A stretch of DNA of 64,000 nucleotides from Planosporangium spinosum (GCF_049999945.1 NZ_JBLYUB010000008.1:186001-250000), one strand, 5' to 3'. Counted from the first letter of the stretch, positions 35,360-44,515 are shown. Numbers and translations: made by a program. Notes: generated by a model not told the origin, from the letters alone.

Positions 35360-35590
35360 TCACGCGCGTGGACTTCCAAGGCCAACGCCAATCAGGCGAA
35401 GATCCATACGTGCCGCGTCGGGTGACGCCTGATATCCCGGCCTGGTGACGATGATCGCCTCGGTCCGAATCACCTGGGTGTAGCGGCCGGACGGGTTTGC
35501 TGCGGCCAACGCCTGACGTAGCTCGGCCTCGTAGGCGTCCTTGTCGTCGCCGAGCAGCGCCGGTGACTGGGTCCCCGTGACGTGGTCCAC
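35360..35590 (-). CDS. hypothetical fragment of 76 aa
   Basis: The frame encodes GDDKDAYEAELRQALAAANP and SGRYTQVIRTEAIIVTRPGY. It stays open upstream to about 35665 with RSDRGYHVILEGILIHRVDH, which loosely resembles the C-terminal part of a small kinase-like protein. No convincing start or ribosome site is seen and a transposase fragment follows, so this is probably the end of a larger, lost gene. Confidence 0.3.
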   Translation of the reverse strand: MDHVTGTQSPALLGDDKDAYEAELRQALAAANPSGRYTQVIRTEAIIVTRPGYQASPDAARMDLRLIGVGLGSPRA

Positions 35591-35790
35591 CCGGTGTATG
35601 AGGATGCCTTCCAGAATGACGTGGTATCCGCGGTCCGAGCGGTAGCGGCGATAACGGCCGGCGCGACCGGGTTGGTCCCGCTGTGGTCATGCTCGCACAG
35701 CACGACCTGCTCGGCCTGTGGGTGCCAGAAAGTCGTCCGTCGCAGCTGAGCTTGGTTTCGGGGGCCGGTGCTTGTCGGGATGATCGGGGT

Positions 35791-36097
35791 GTGGCACTGC
35801 GACTGGTCTACCTGGTGTTCTCGCGGCTGATGCAGTGGGTGGTGTTGCTGGCCCGAGACTCGGCGGCCAGAGACGTCGAGCTTCTGGTGCTGCGTCACGA
35901 GGTGGTGGTGCTGCGGCGTCAGGTCGCTCGGCCGCGGGTGGACTGGGCCGACCGGGCGGTGCGGGCCGGCCTGGCACGGCTGCTGCCCCGCCGATTGTGG
36001 GACGGGTTGTTCGTGTGGCCGGGCACGCTGCTGCGCTGGCATCGGGACCTGGTCCGCCGCCGGTGGACGTATCCGAGTCGACGCGGCCGGCGACGGC
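35791..36097 (+). pseudogene. integrase-core transposase, N-terminal fragment
   Basis: From the GTG at 35791 the frame reads LRLVYLVFSRLMQWVVLLAR, DVELLVLRHEVVVLRRQVAR and LLRWHRDLVRRRWTYPSRRG, the first 100 residues of a rve-type transposase. It ends abruptly a few bases before the stop codon of the nuclease pseudogene on the other strand. It is related to the fragment at 30340-30700 but is not the same copy. Confidence 0.8.
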
Positions 36098-36105
36098 GGT
36101 CACGC

Positions 36106-36844
36106 TCAGCTGTCCTTGATCTCGACGTAGAAGAAGTCGTTGTCGTAATAGAGGATACGGTCGTCGTTGTAGTACATGCGCAGTGCGATACCTGTTTTCC
36201 GTTGTTGCCAGTCGGTACGGCGCGGACCGAGAAGTCCCAGTCGGGGCTGGCCGCGCCCTGCTTGGTTGACGCGAACGGGAACTCGTCACACTGCTCACCG
36301 GGACCGGGTGGCTGGGGGAGTCCGGTGTCCTGGCACGGGGCGGTCCGCTGGCAGGCCCGGTCCTTCTCGGCGCTGTTGGCGAGCCGATCCGGGCTGTTGT
36401 ACGAGACGCGTTCGAGGTAGTTGTTGTCCAGATTCCCGACGTAGCGGCCGGGGATGCGCTTGTCGCGGCCCGGGATCCGCGGGTAGGTGTCGTTGGGATG
36501 CTCGAACGCGAACTTGATGTGCTCGGCGACGGCGTGCACGTCGGTTGGCGTGCTGTCCGTGTTGTTGATCCGGTACTGCAGGTGCGGCACGACGTCCCAC
36601 ATCACGTACGCCTTCGGCCGGCCGGCGAAGTAGTCGGCGGAGTCGCACCGAATGAAGTGGTCGCTGGATAGCGCTGTCCCGCTGTCTTGGTAGGTGGCCT
36701 TGAACACGAACGGGTGGAACAGCACCTTGTCGGTGATGGTGCCCACGTCTTCGTTCGAGGTCACCCAGTAGCTGGTCCAGCTGCCGCTGCCCGCGTCCGC
36801 GCTCCACTGCGCGGCGGTCTTGGTGACCGGCGGGCCGAGGATCC
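36106..36844 (-). pseudogene. NucA/NucB-type secreted deoxyribonuclease, 5'-truncated and frameshifted
   Basis: The frame contains VFKATYQDSG, FIRCDSADYFAGRPKAYVMW, ERVSYNSPDRLANSAEKDRA and the NucA/NucB core CDEFPFASTKQGA, then DWDFSVRAVPTGNNGKQ. At 36190-36200 the frame must change by one base to continue with RMYYNDDRILYYDNDFFYVE and IKDS before TGA at 36108-36106. The N-terminal secretion signal is gone. The upstream end is fused to an unrelated gene fragment at 36845. Such enzymes nick extracellular DNA. This copy is probably inactive. Confidence 0.75.
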
Positions 36845-36901
36845 CGTGCGGACCTCGAACGACATCCGGTAGTCGTTGCCGCATACCTCGCAAACCGCCA
36901 T
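36845..36901 (-). pseudogene. 5' fragment of a small CxxC protein
   Basis: ATG at 36901 begins MAVCEVCGNDYRMSFEVR, the start of a small conserved actinobacterial protein with CxxC zinc-binding pairs (prokaryotic metallothionein-like group). After about 18 codons the sequence switches to the truncated NucA/NucB gene, so the rest is deleted. Confidence 0.6.
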
Positions 36902-36987
36902 GCGTCGAGCGTGCGCCCCGCGGCCCGACCCGGCAACCAGAGGGCGGCTCGCGGCGGCCGACCCGCTCGTGATCTAGGGTGGGCGGT

Positions 36988-37356
36988 ATGACCAAACCGA
37001 CGGTTGACTTCCCCGAGGGCGACGCGCCGACCGAGCTGCAGATCAAGGACCTGGTCGTCGGTGAGGGCGCCGAGGCGAAGGCGGGCGACCAGGTGGTGGT
37101 GCACTACGTGGGCGTGGCGCACTCGACCGGGGAGCAGTTCGACGCCTCATGGGACCGGGGCTCACCGTTCACCTTCCCGCTCGGTGGCGGCCGGGTCATC
37201 GCCGGCTGGGACCAGGGCGTGCAGGGAATGCGGGTCGGCGGGCGCCGGCAGCTGACCATCCCGCCGCACCTCGGGTACGGCGACCGCGGCGCGGGCAACG
37301 TCATCAAGCCCGGCGAGACCCTCATCTTCGTCGTCGACCTGCTCGGGGTGCGGTAA
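36988..37356 (+). CDS. FKBP-type peptidyl-prolyl cis-trans isomerase
   Basis: A 122-aa single-domain FKBP from the ATG at 36988. DQVVVHYVGVAHSTGEQFDA, then SFTFPLGGGRVIAGWDQG-like text (SPFTFPLGGGRVIAGWDQGV), MRVGGRRQLTIPPHLGYGDR and PGETLIFVVDLLGV contain the drug and proline pocket residues (Tyr, Phe, Asp, Trp). There is no signal peptide, so it acts in the cytoplasm as a folding helper. It is convergent with the XRE-cupin regulator gene, only nine bases apart. Confidence 0.93.
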   Translation: MTKPTVDFPEGDAPTELQIKDLVVGEGAEAKAGDQVVVHYVGVAHSTGEQFDASWDRGSPFTFPLGGGRVIAGWDQGVQGMRVGGRRQLTIPPHLGYGDRGAGNVIKPGETLIFVVDLLGVR

Positions 37357-37365
37357 ACCGCGGTT

Positions 37366-37935
37366 TCAGTAGACCGGCGGGGTCATCACCCAGAGCGCCG
37401 TCGTCGGCTCGGGCCCCGGGTTGTGGTACGTGTGGGGCAGTTTGGGGTCGAGCAGCAGCGCGTCACCCGTGGCGAGGCGGTGGGACTCGCCGTTGACGCC
37501 CACGTCCAGCTGTCCCGTGAGAACGATGATGCACTCCTCGTCGGCGGCGTGCGTGTACGGCTCGTCGCCCGAACCCTTGCCCACCGCGATGGCGGAGTAC
37601 ACGATCTGCAACGTCTTGGCGCCCGGCGGCGTCAGCAGGTAGTCGTCGAGTGAGCCGGCCGGATGGGCCATCCGTTTGCGCTCTCCGGCCCGGACCACCA
37701 TTCCGCTCGTCTCGGTGCCGACGAACAGCGAGGCGACGCTCTCGCCCAGGGCGTCGGCGATCCGGCGCAGGGTCGCCATCGACGGGTTGGCGACGCCGCG
37801 CTCCACCTGGGAGACGAAGCTCTCGGACACCCCGACCTCGTCGGCGAGTTTGCGCAGCGTAACGTCCTTACGCCGGCGCACCTCGCGGATGCGCTGTCCC
37901 AGCGTCTGGGCAGGGCCACGGGTCTGGTTGGTCAA
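37366..37935 (-). CDS. XRE-family regulator with C-terminal cupin domain
   Basis: A 189-aa protein. The N-terminal helix-turn-helix is VTLRKLADEVGVSESFVSQV followed by ERGVANPSMATLRRIADALG. The C-terminal cupin contains PYTHAADEECIIVLTGQLDV and LATGDALLLDPKLPHTYHNP, a small-molecule sensing barrel. Such regulators commonly control amino-acid, amine or aromatic catabolism genes next to them. The likely target is the divergent permease-amidohydrolase operon starting at 38597. Confidence 0.9.
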   Translation of the reverse strand: MTNQTRGPAQTLGQRIREVRRRKDVTLRKLADEVGVSESFVSQVERGVANPSMATLRRIADALGESVASLFVGTETSGMVVRAGERKRMAHPAGSLDDYLLTPPGAKTLQIVYSAIAVGKGSGDEPYTHAADEECIIVLTGQLDVGVNGESHRLATGDALLLDPKLPHTYHNPGPEPTTALWVMTPPVY

Positions 37936-38195
37936 GGGGAAGCCGATCTGTCGGGGTACGCGAGTGTCAATTCGACCATAGTGCCGCCGGCGCCGCGCCG
38001 GATACGCGGCACGCGCCCGAGATGGCCGGTGCCGGTCGGCGCGCCTTTTTCACCCCCGCGGCGGATGCGGGAAATTTCGGCCGTTGCGGGTCTTGTGTGC
38101 GTCAGTTCACTGAAGTAATTTCTCGAGAACTGAAGTAGAACTACAGTTCGGCGGCCGGCAACCGGTCCCGGCGGTGCCAAGATCAGGAGTTGACC

Positions 38196-38348
38196 TTGAG
38201 TACGCGAGGGCACGTAGAAGTCGCCGGTGCCGGTCTGACGGGGCTCGCGGTAGCGACCGCGCTGGCACACCGTGCCTGGTCGGTCAGCGTAACCGAGCGC
38301 GGGCGGGACCTGCGCGGAATCGGCGCCGGAATCCGCCTCTGGGCGTAA
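38196..38348 (+). pseudogene. 5' fragment of a FAD-dependent monooxygenase
   Basis: A 50-codon frame with TTG start and an AGGAG ribosome site reads EVAGAGLTGLAVATALAHRA and then WSVSVTERGRDLRGIGAGI before a TAA. It matches the first 50 residues of the intact monooxygenase at 43367-44515 (EVAGGGLGGLTVATALAQRG; ELREIGAGI). The remainder of the gene is missing. About 250 bases without a clear gene follow. Confidence 0.75.
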
Positions 38349-38596
38349 TCGGCGTCCCTGCCCGGCACGGCGCAGCCACTCCGAACCCCGAGGTCGAGGC
38401 CGACGAGCGGATCACCGTCACCGAGGCCCGGCGACTGTTCATCGCGGCCGCCCGCGCCGGCTGGACGGCTGGGAGATCGGCTCACTGGAGTGGGGCTAGC
38501 GAATCTTGCCGTCGGGAGACCTTCCGTCGGGACACCGGCGAGTCGTGAACGCGGGCCAAGCAAGCGGCAACTCTTACCAATGAAGGGCACACATAG

Positions 38597-40027
38597 ATGG
38601 CACGTAACGGACCGGGCGCACAGCAGGGGATTTCGGGTGTCGAAACCAGATCCATCGACTACATCCCGCTGAACGAACGCCACGGCAAGGCCTGGGAGCA
38701 GGGGCCGTTCTGGATGACCGGCGGCATGGTCCTGCCGTCTCTGCTCATCGGCTTCATCGGCCCGTCGATGGGGCTCGGGCTGGGCTGGACGCTGCTCGCC
38801 CTCATCGCCGGCATGGCGTTCGGTACCCTGTTCATGGCGCTGCACGCCAACCAGGGCCCGCTCCTGGGGCTGCCCCAGATGATCCAGTCCCGGGCCCAGT
38901 TCGGCGCCCGCGGCGCGATGTTCCCGATGCTGGTGGCGGTCTTCATCTACATCGGCTACAACGTCTTCTACTTCATCCTGTGCGGCGACGCCATCTCGGT
39001 GGTGCTGCCCGGCGGCAAGGTCTGGTACGTCGTCTTCTCGGTCATCGCGCTCGTCATCGCGATCGTCGGTCACGACCTGCTGCACACCTTCCAGCGGTGG
39101 TCGAGCTACTTCATCATCGTCGTCTTCGCGATCCTCACCATCGTCATGATCGTGCACTACCCCGTGCACGGCGCCACCCCGGTGGCCAGCGGCTGGTCGT
39201 TCAAGGCGTTCCTGGTGCAGTTCGCCGCGGCGGGCGGGTACCAGATCAGCTACGCCATCTACGTGTCCGACTACTCCCGGTACCTGCCCGAGGAGACTCC
39301 CCAGCGCAAGCTGATCGGCTGGACCTTCGTCGGCGCGATGGTCGGTGCCGGCTGGATGGGCTGCCTCGGGGCGCTGATCGGGGCCTACATCAAGGAGCCG
39401 GACGCGATCAGCGCGCTGCACCAGGTGGGTGACTACCTGTTCCCCGGCTTCGGCGCGATCATCGCGCTGAGCACCATCCCCGCGATGGTCGGCACCTCCG
39501 GCGTCAACGCCTACGGCGCCATGCTGACCGGCGCGACCATCGTCGACGGTGTCCGGCACGTGCATCCGACGCTGCGGATGCGCATCGTCGGCCTGCTCAT
39601 CGTCAGCGTGATCGGCACCGTGCTCACCCTGGTCATGCCGGCGAACTACCTGGGCGCCTTCAACACGTTCCTCGGCATCATGGTCTACCTGCTGGTGCCG
39701 TGGACCGCGGTGAACCTGGTGGACTTCTACCTCGTCCGGCGCGGCCACTACAGCGTCGAGGACATCGTCAACCCACGTGGCGCGTACGGCCAGTGGTCCT
39801 GGCGGGGGCTCACGGCGTACTTCGCCGGGTTCATCGCCATGATCCCGTTCTTCTCGCTGAGCTTCTACGTCGGGCCGGTGACGAAGGCGCTGGGCGGCGC
39901 GGACTTCTCGTTCGTGGTGGGTCTGCTCGTCGCCGGGGTGCTGTACCTGCTGATCTGCCGGAACCTTCGGGCCACGGAGTCCTACCAGCGTGGCTCGGGC
40001 GCGGAGCGCCAGGTCGTGGCGCTGTAA
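38597..40027 (+). CDS. NCS1-family permease (nucleobase/allantoin/hydantoin type)
   Basis: A 476-aa membrane protein with about 12 hydrophobic helices. The N-terminal IDYIPLNERHGKAWEQGPFW, then QSRAQFGARGAMFPML in helix 3 and SYAIYVSDYSRYLPEETP, are family signatures of the cytosine/purine/thiamine/allantoin transporters. NCS1 carriers import nitrogen heterocycles with protons or sodium. The operon continues with an amidohydrolase and an aldehyde dehydrogenase, so a cyclic amide or N-heterocycle is a reasonable guess for the substrate. Confidence 0.92.
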   Translation: MARNGPGAQQGISGVETRSIDYIPLNERHGKAWEQGPFWMTGGMVLPSLLIGFIGPSMGLGLGWTLLALIAGMAFGTLFMALHANQGPLLGLPQMIQSRAQFGARGAMFPMLVAVFIYIGYNVFYFILCGDAISVVLPGGKVWYVVFSVIALVIAIVGHDLLHTFQRWSSYFIIVVFAILTIVMIVHYPVHGATPVASGWSFKAFLVQFAAAGGYQISYAIYVSDYSRYLPEETPQRKLIGWTFVGAMVGAGWMGCLGALIGAYIKEPDAISALHQVGDYLFPGFGAIIALSTIPAMVGTSGVNAYGAMLTGATIVDGVRHVHPTLRMRIVGLLIVSVIGTVLTLVMPANYLGAFNTFLGIMVYLLVPWTAVNLVDFYLVRRGHYSVEDIVNPRGAYGQWSWRGLTAYFAGFIAMIPFFSLSFYVGPVTKALGGADFSFVVGLLVAGVLYLLICRNLRATESYQRGSGAERQVVAL

Positions 40028-40125
40028 GGCGAACAGTTCGCACGCGTCGCCGGCGGTCGGATTCGGACCGCCGGCTTCGCGCGTGCGGTGAACACCCGAA
40101 CATCTCGAAAGACAGGTAAGGATCG

Positions 40126-41805
40126 ATGCAGCAAGACGCGCAGGCAGCCGACGAGGTCATCTTCGCCGACCAGGTGCTGACGATGGGCGGCCGGGAGATC
40201 TCCGGTCCGGCGGCCGTGGCCATCCGGGACGGGCGGATCCTGGACGTCGTCCCTCGCGAACGCGCCGGGGACCACATCGGATCGCGCACCCGGGTCCTCG
40301 ATGCCGGGCGGCGCACGATAATGCCGGGCTTCGTCGACGTACACGCACACAGCGAGGTCGCGGCCCGCACCCGGTACCTCACCGTCGACTGCCGCGCCCC
40401 GGAGTGTGCCACGATCTCCGACGTCCTGGACACGCTCACCGACGCGCTGCCGCAGGCGCGTGACGGTTGGCTCGTCGGCGAGGCCAACCTGTTCTACGAC
40501 CAGAAGCTCGCCGAGAAGCGCTTCCCGACCCGTGCCGAGCTCGACTCGGTCAGCCGTACCGTGGCCATCGCGTTGCGCTGCGGCGGGCACCTCACCGTCC
40601 TCAACAGCCGGGCCCTTGAGCTCGCCGGCATCGACGCCGACTACCAGGCGGTGACACACAGCATCACCGGTATGCCGACGGTGGAGCGGGACGCGGGCGG
40701 CGTGCCAACCGGCATCGTCAAGGAGATGGACAACCTCCTGCCGCTTCCCGGCCTCGGCGCGGACGAACTGCGCACGGCCATCGCCGAGGGCATCACGGAA
40801 CTGTTCACGCGTCACGGTGTGACCACCATCGGCGAGATCTCCGAGACCGTCGACGGCATGCGCCACTACGACGCCAACCTCGCCGCCGGGACGCTGGCCG
40901 CCCGCATGCACTTCTACCTGTGGGTGCCCGGCACCGTCTCGCTCGACCAGGCGTGCGACCACCGCTCGTGGCTGCGATTCGACTCGCCGGAAGACCTGAT
41001 CCGGGTGCAGGGGGTGAAGATGTTCTCCGACGGCGGGTACTCCGCCGCCAGCGCCGCCATGAAACGGCCATACGCGCTCGACCCGCACGGCCACCACTGC
41101 GGCGCGGTGGCGCTGAGCGCCGAGCAGCTCGCCGAGGCGCTGCGGCGCACGGCCGAGGCCGGCCTTCAGCTGGCCGTGCACGCCAACGGCGACCGCGCCC
41201 AGGAGGAGGTGTGCGCAGCGTTCGAGGGCATCCAATTGCCGGCCGGAGCGCTGCGGCCCCGGGTCGAGCACGCCGGGAACTTCGTGCCGGACTACGAGTG
41301 GGCTACCGAGGCGTGGCGGCGCGCCGGCATCATCCCCGTACCGCAGCCCGTCTTCCTGTACAACTTCGGCGAGTTCATCCCGACCTACGTGGGGGAGTAC
41401 GCGCGCCGCGGCCAGTTCCCGTTCCGGCGCCTGCTCGACGACGGGTGGCCCATCTCCGGCAGCTCCGACGTCTGGATCGGCTCCGAGCAGCGGCAGACGA
41501 ACCCGTTCTTCAGCATCGCCTGCTGCGTGAGCCGCCACTCGTTCCACGGTGACCCGATCGAGCCGGACCAGACGATCAGCCGGATCGAGGCGTTGCGCAT
41601 GCACACGCTCAACGCCGCGGCGGCGATGGGGCAGGACGGCAACCGCGGCTCGCTCGAGCCGGGCAAGTTCGCCGACCTGATCATCGTCGACCGTGACCCG
41701 CTGACCTGCGCCGAGGACGAGATCGCCGGAATCGAAGTCGATCAGGTCTTCCTCGGCGGTCGCTCGGTCCACGTCCGTGCCGGCGCCCAGGATGTCACCG
41801 CATGA
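40126..41805 (+). CDS. amidohydrolase family protein (YtcJ-like)
   Basis: A 559-aa metal-dependent hydrolase of the Amidohydro_3 group. FVDVHAHSEVA near residue 68 supplies the metal HxH pair, LAVHANGDRAQEEV another histidine, RVEHAGNFVPDYEW a further one and ISGSSDVWIG the catalytic aspartate. LEPGKFADLIIVDRDPL closes the composite beta sandwich. It would hydrolyse an amide or imide, probably the compound brought in by the permease. The stop overlaps the aldehyde dehydrogenase start (ATGA). Confidence 0.88.
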   Translation: MQQDAQAADEVIFADQVLTMGGREISGPAAVAIRDGRILDVVPRERAGDHIGSRTRVLDAGRRTIMPGFVDVHAHSEVAARTRYLTVDCRAPECATISDVLDTLTDALPQARDGWLVGEANLFYDQKLAEKRFPTRAELDSVSRTVAIALRCGGHLTVLNSRALELAGIDADYQAVTHSITGMPTVERDAGGVPTGIVKEMDNLLPLPGLGADELRTAIAEGITELFTRHGVTTIGEISETVDGMRHYDANLAAGTLAARMHFYLWVPGTVSLDQACDHRSWLRFDSPEDLIRVQGVKMFSDGGYSAASAAMKRPYALDPHGHHCGAVALSAEQLAEALRRTAEAGLQLAVHANGDRAQEEVCAAFEGIQLPAGALRPRVEHAGNFVPDYEWATEAWRRAGIIPVPQPVFLYNFGEFIPTYVGEYARRGQFPFRRLLDDGWPISGSSDVWIGSEQRQTNPFFSIACCVSRHSFHGDPIEPDQTISRIEALRMHTLNAAAAMGQDGNRGSLEPGKFADLIIVDRDPLTCAEDEIAGIEVDQVFLGGRSVHVRAGAQDVTA

Positions 41806-43259
41806 GCCCCGACATGACAGGAGACCAGGTGCAGCCGAACTGGATCGCTGGTCTTCCAGCGCGGTCCGACGACGTTCTCGAGGTCGTCCACCCGTGGGAC
41901 GGCCGACCGGCGGGTCTGGTCAGCCTCGCCACGCCGGAGCAGGTCGAGACGGCGGTCGCCGCCGCCGACGCGGTGCGGGGCGCCGCCGCTGCGCTACCGG
42001 CCCACGTGCGGGCCGGCGCCCTCGACCACGTCCACGGGCGACTGCTCGAACGGGCCGACGAGATCGCCCGTCTGATCACCGCCGAGTCCGGTAAGCCCCT
42101 GAAGTGGGCGCGGGCCGAGGTCTCCCGCGCGGCGGCGGTGTTCCGACTGGCGAGCGAGGAGGCCCGCCGGTGGAGCGGCGAGCTGCAGCGGCTCGACACC
42201 GACCCGGGCGGCACCGGCCGGGTTGCGATGATCCAGCGGGTCCCGCGCGGACCGGTCCTGGGCGTCGCGCCGTTCAACTTCCCGCTGAACCTCGTCGCGC
42301 ACAAGATCGCCCCGGCGATCGCGGTCGGCGCGCCGATCGTGCTCAAGCCCGCGCCGAAGACGCCGCTGTCCGCGCTTGTGCTGGGGGAGTTGTTGGCCGA
42401 GACCGACCTGTCGGCCGGCATGGTCTCGGTGGTCGTCGTGCCGAACGAGCGCGCCGCCGACCTGGTCGCCGATCCGCGACTGCCGGTCGTGTCGTTCACC
42501 GGCTCCGGGCCGGTGGGCTGGGCGATCCGGGACGCCGTCCCGCGCAAGCACGTCACCCTCGAACTCGGCGGTAACGCCGCAGCCGTGGTCTGCCCGGACT
42601 GGAGCAGCGACGCCGACCTCGACTGGGCGGCATCGCGCATCGCGACCTTCGCCAACTACCAGGCCGGACAGTCCTGCGTGTCGGTGCAGCGGGTGCTCGT
42701 GGACCGGTCGGTCGCCGACCGGTTCCTCGACCGACTCGTGGCGGCCGTGCGTGCGCTGCGTACCGGCGACCCGTGGGACGAGACCACCGATGTCGGTCCG
42801 CTCATCGACGTCGGTGCCGCCGAGCGGGTCGAGGAGTGGGTGCGGGAGGCGGTCACGGCCGGCGCCACGCTGCTGACCGGCGGTACGCGCGACGGCGCCA
42901 CCGTCGCGCCGACCGTGCTCGCCGACGTGCCCGCGGGCGTGAAGCTCTCCGGCGAGGAGGTCTTCGGGCCGGTGCTCACCGTGACGACCGTCGACGGGGT
43001 CGACGCCGCGTTCGCGACGGTCAACGACTCGCGGTACGGGCTGCAGGCGGGCGTGTTCACCCACGACCTCCGGGTCGCGTTCCGGGCGCAGGCCGAGCTG
43101 GAGGTCGGCGGTGTCATCGTCGGCGACGTGCCGAGCTACCGCGCCGACCAGATGCCCTACGGCGGCGTCAAGGAGTCCGGCGTGGGCCGCGAGGGCGTGC
43201 GTTCGGCGATGGAGGACCTCACGCACGAGAAGGTTATGGTGCTCGCCCAGCTCTCATGA
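41802..43259 (+). CDS. NAD(P)-dependent aldehyde dehydrogenase
   Basis: A 485-aa protein with the active-site cysteine in YQAGQSCVSVQRV, the glutamate in LELGGNAAAVV and the nucleotide-binding VVSFTGSGPVGWAI. GVAPFNFPLNLVAHKIAPAI is the substrate-channel helix. It overlaps the amidohydrolase gene by four bases and would oxidise an aldehyde formed in the same pathway. The stop codon lies inside the left arm of a 50-bp palindrome. Confidence 0.93.
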   Translation: MSPDMTGDQVQPNWIAGLPARSDDVLEVVHPWDGRPAGLVSLATPEQVETAVAAADAVRGAAAALPAHVRAGALDHVHGRLLERADEIARLITAESGKPLKWARAEVSRAAAVFRLASEEARRWSGELQRLDTDPGGTGRVAMIQRVPRGPVLGVAPFNFPLNLVAHKIAPAIAVGAPIVLKPAPKTPLSALVLGELLAETDLSAGMVSVVVVPNERAADLVADPRLPVVSFTGSGPVGWAIRDAVPRKHVTLELGGNAAAVVCPDWSSDADLDWAASRIATFANYQAGQSCVSVQRVLVDRSVADRFLDRLVAAVRALRTGDPWDETTDVGPLIDVGAAERVEEWVREAVTAGATLLTGGTRDGATVAPTVLADVPAGVKLSGEEVFGPVLTVTTVDGVDAAFATVNDSRYGLQAGVFTHDLRVAFRAQAELEVGGVIVGDVPSYRADQMPYGGVKESGVGREGVRSAMEDLTHEKVMVLAQLS

Positions 43260-43306
43260 TCGTGAAGGATTCGGGGCGTCATGACGCCCCGAATCCTTCA
43301 CGATCA
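43257..43306. terminator. 50-bp perfect palindrome, bidirectional terminator
   Basis: The arms 43257-43281 and 43282-43306 are exact inverse complements (TGATCGTGAAGGATTCGGGG onward) with no spacer. The left arm begins with the TGA stop of the aldehyde dehydrogenase. The monooxygenase on the other strand ends at 43367. Any transcript from either side would form a 20-plus-bp stem, so bidirectional termination is likely. Confidence 0.85.
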
Positions 43307-43366
43307 CGTTGTGCAAAGGGGCGGGAGTGGCGTATGCCGCTCCCGCCCCCTTTGGGTCTGTGTCGA

Positions 43367-44515
43367 CTACTTGGCGACCTTGCCGACCAGTTCGGCGCCC
43401 GCGTGCGCGGCGACGTTCACCTTCGCCTGCCACGGTTTCGACTTGCCGGCCGCCCAGATGAGCGCGGAACGGACATCGGCCAGCTGGCGGGGCCAGCGCG
43501 TACCGACCTTGCCGTAGAGGCGCGAGTACTTCTGCGTCGCGTCGGTGACGGGGCGCTGACGCGCTTCCCAGCCGAGGAGGGCCGACGGGATGTTGGTGGC
43601 GCCCTCGAGCATCATCGCCAGTGCGTAGCCGTTGGTCATCGCCAGGCACGCGGCCTGGCCCAGGTTCGGCGACATCGCGCTCGCGGCGTCGCCGACGAGC
43701 GCGACGTGGCCCTTGACCCAGCCGTGGCAGCGGACGTCCGCAAACGACGCCCAGCGGGAGACGTTCGGGATCCGGTTGAAGAAGTGGCGCAGGTGCGGGA
43801 ACGACGCGCTCCACGACTCCACGTTGAACGGGCGCTCGCGACCGGCGAGGTCGGTCGACGGGCAGCAGGTGTAGATGTAGACCTGCTCGTCGGAGACGGG
43901 CGTGATGCCGACGCGGCGGCCGCCGTTCCAGTACTCGAGCGCGTGGTTGACCGGGTCGTGCGGGAGCCGTGGGACCAGGTGCCGGCTGCAACCGTCCCTG
44001 AGGTCCTTGACCTCGATGTTCAGCCCGATGGAGTTGCGCACCGCGGAGCCCACGCCGTCGGCGCCGACGATGAGGTCGGCCTTGTGCGACGTGCCATTCT
44101 CGAGGAACAGTTCGCCATCCTCGGAGGCGCCCGCGACCAGCGAGTTTGTGACGATCTCGACGCCGGCGCGCTTCGCGGCGTTGCCGAGCGCGCGGTGCAG
44201 GTCCGTGCGCAGCACGGTGTAGAGGCGTACGTCGTCGGACTTCATCCAGTCGTCCTGGATGGGGCGCTGGCGCTCGTCGAACAGCCGCCAGCTCTCGATG
44301 CGCTCGGCACGGCCGAGGGCCTCGTCGAAGGCGCCGAGATGCTCGAGGACGCGAACCGCGTTCTCCCACATGAAGATGCCGGCGCCGATCTCGCGCAGCT
44401 CACTGCCACGTTCGTGGAGGCGAACGCTCCACCCGCGCTGCGCGAGCGCGGTAGCTACGGTCAACCCACCGAGTCCTCCTCCGGCGACCTCCGCATGACG
44501 CACTCCAGATGGCAT
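43367..44515 (-). CDS. FAD-dependent aromatic/heterocyclic monooxygenase
   Basis: A 382-aa group A flavin hydroxylase. EVAGGGLGGLTVATALAQRG binds FAD, DLIVGADGVGSAVRNSIGL is the DG motif, and LVGDAASAMSPNLGQAACLA is the GD motif contacting the ribityl chain. The nearest familiar enzymes are salicylate and 6-hydroxynicotinate 3-monooxygenases. A GTG in frame a few codons later is an alternative start. It is convergent with the permease-amidohydrolase operon and its 5' end is duplicated as the fragment at 38196. Confidence 0.9.
   Translation of the reverse strand: MPSGVRHAEVAGGGLGGLTVATALAQRGWSVRLHERGSELREIGAGIFMWENAVRVLEHLGAFDEALGRAERIESWRLFDERQRPIQDDWMKSDDVRLYTVLRTDLHRALGNAAKRAGVEIVTNSLVAGASEDGELFLENGTSHKADLIVGADGVGSAVRNSIGLNIEVKDLRDGCSRHLVPRLPHDPVNHALEYWNGGRRVGITPVSDEQVYIYTCCPSTDLAGRERPFNVESWSASFPHLRHFFNRIPNVSRWASFADVRCHGWVKGHVALVGDAASAMSPNLGQAACLAMTNGYALAMMLEGATNIPSALLGWEARQRPVTDATQKYSRLYGKVGTRWPRQLADVRSALIWAAGKSKPWQAKVNVAAHAGAELVGKVAK

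Noticed and set aside
34147..35391. 414-codon minus-strand frame opposite the nuclease gene
   Set aside because: Antisense shadow of the nuclease C-terminal half, with no recognised domain.
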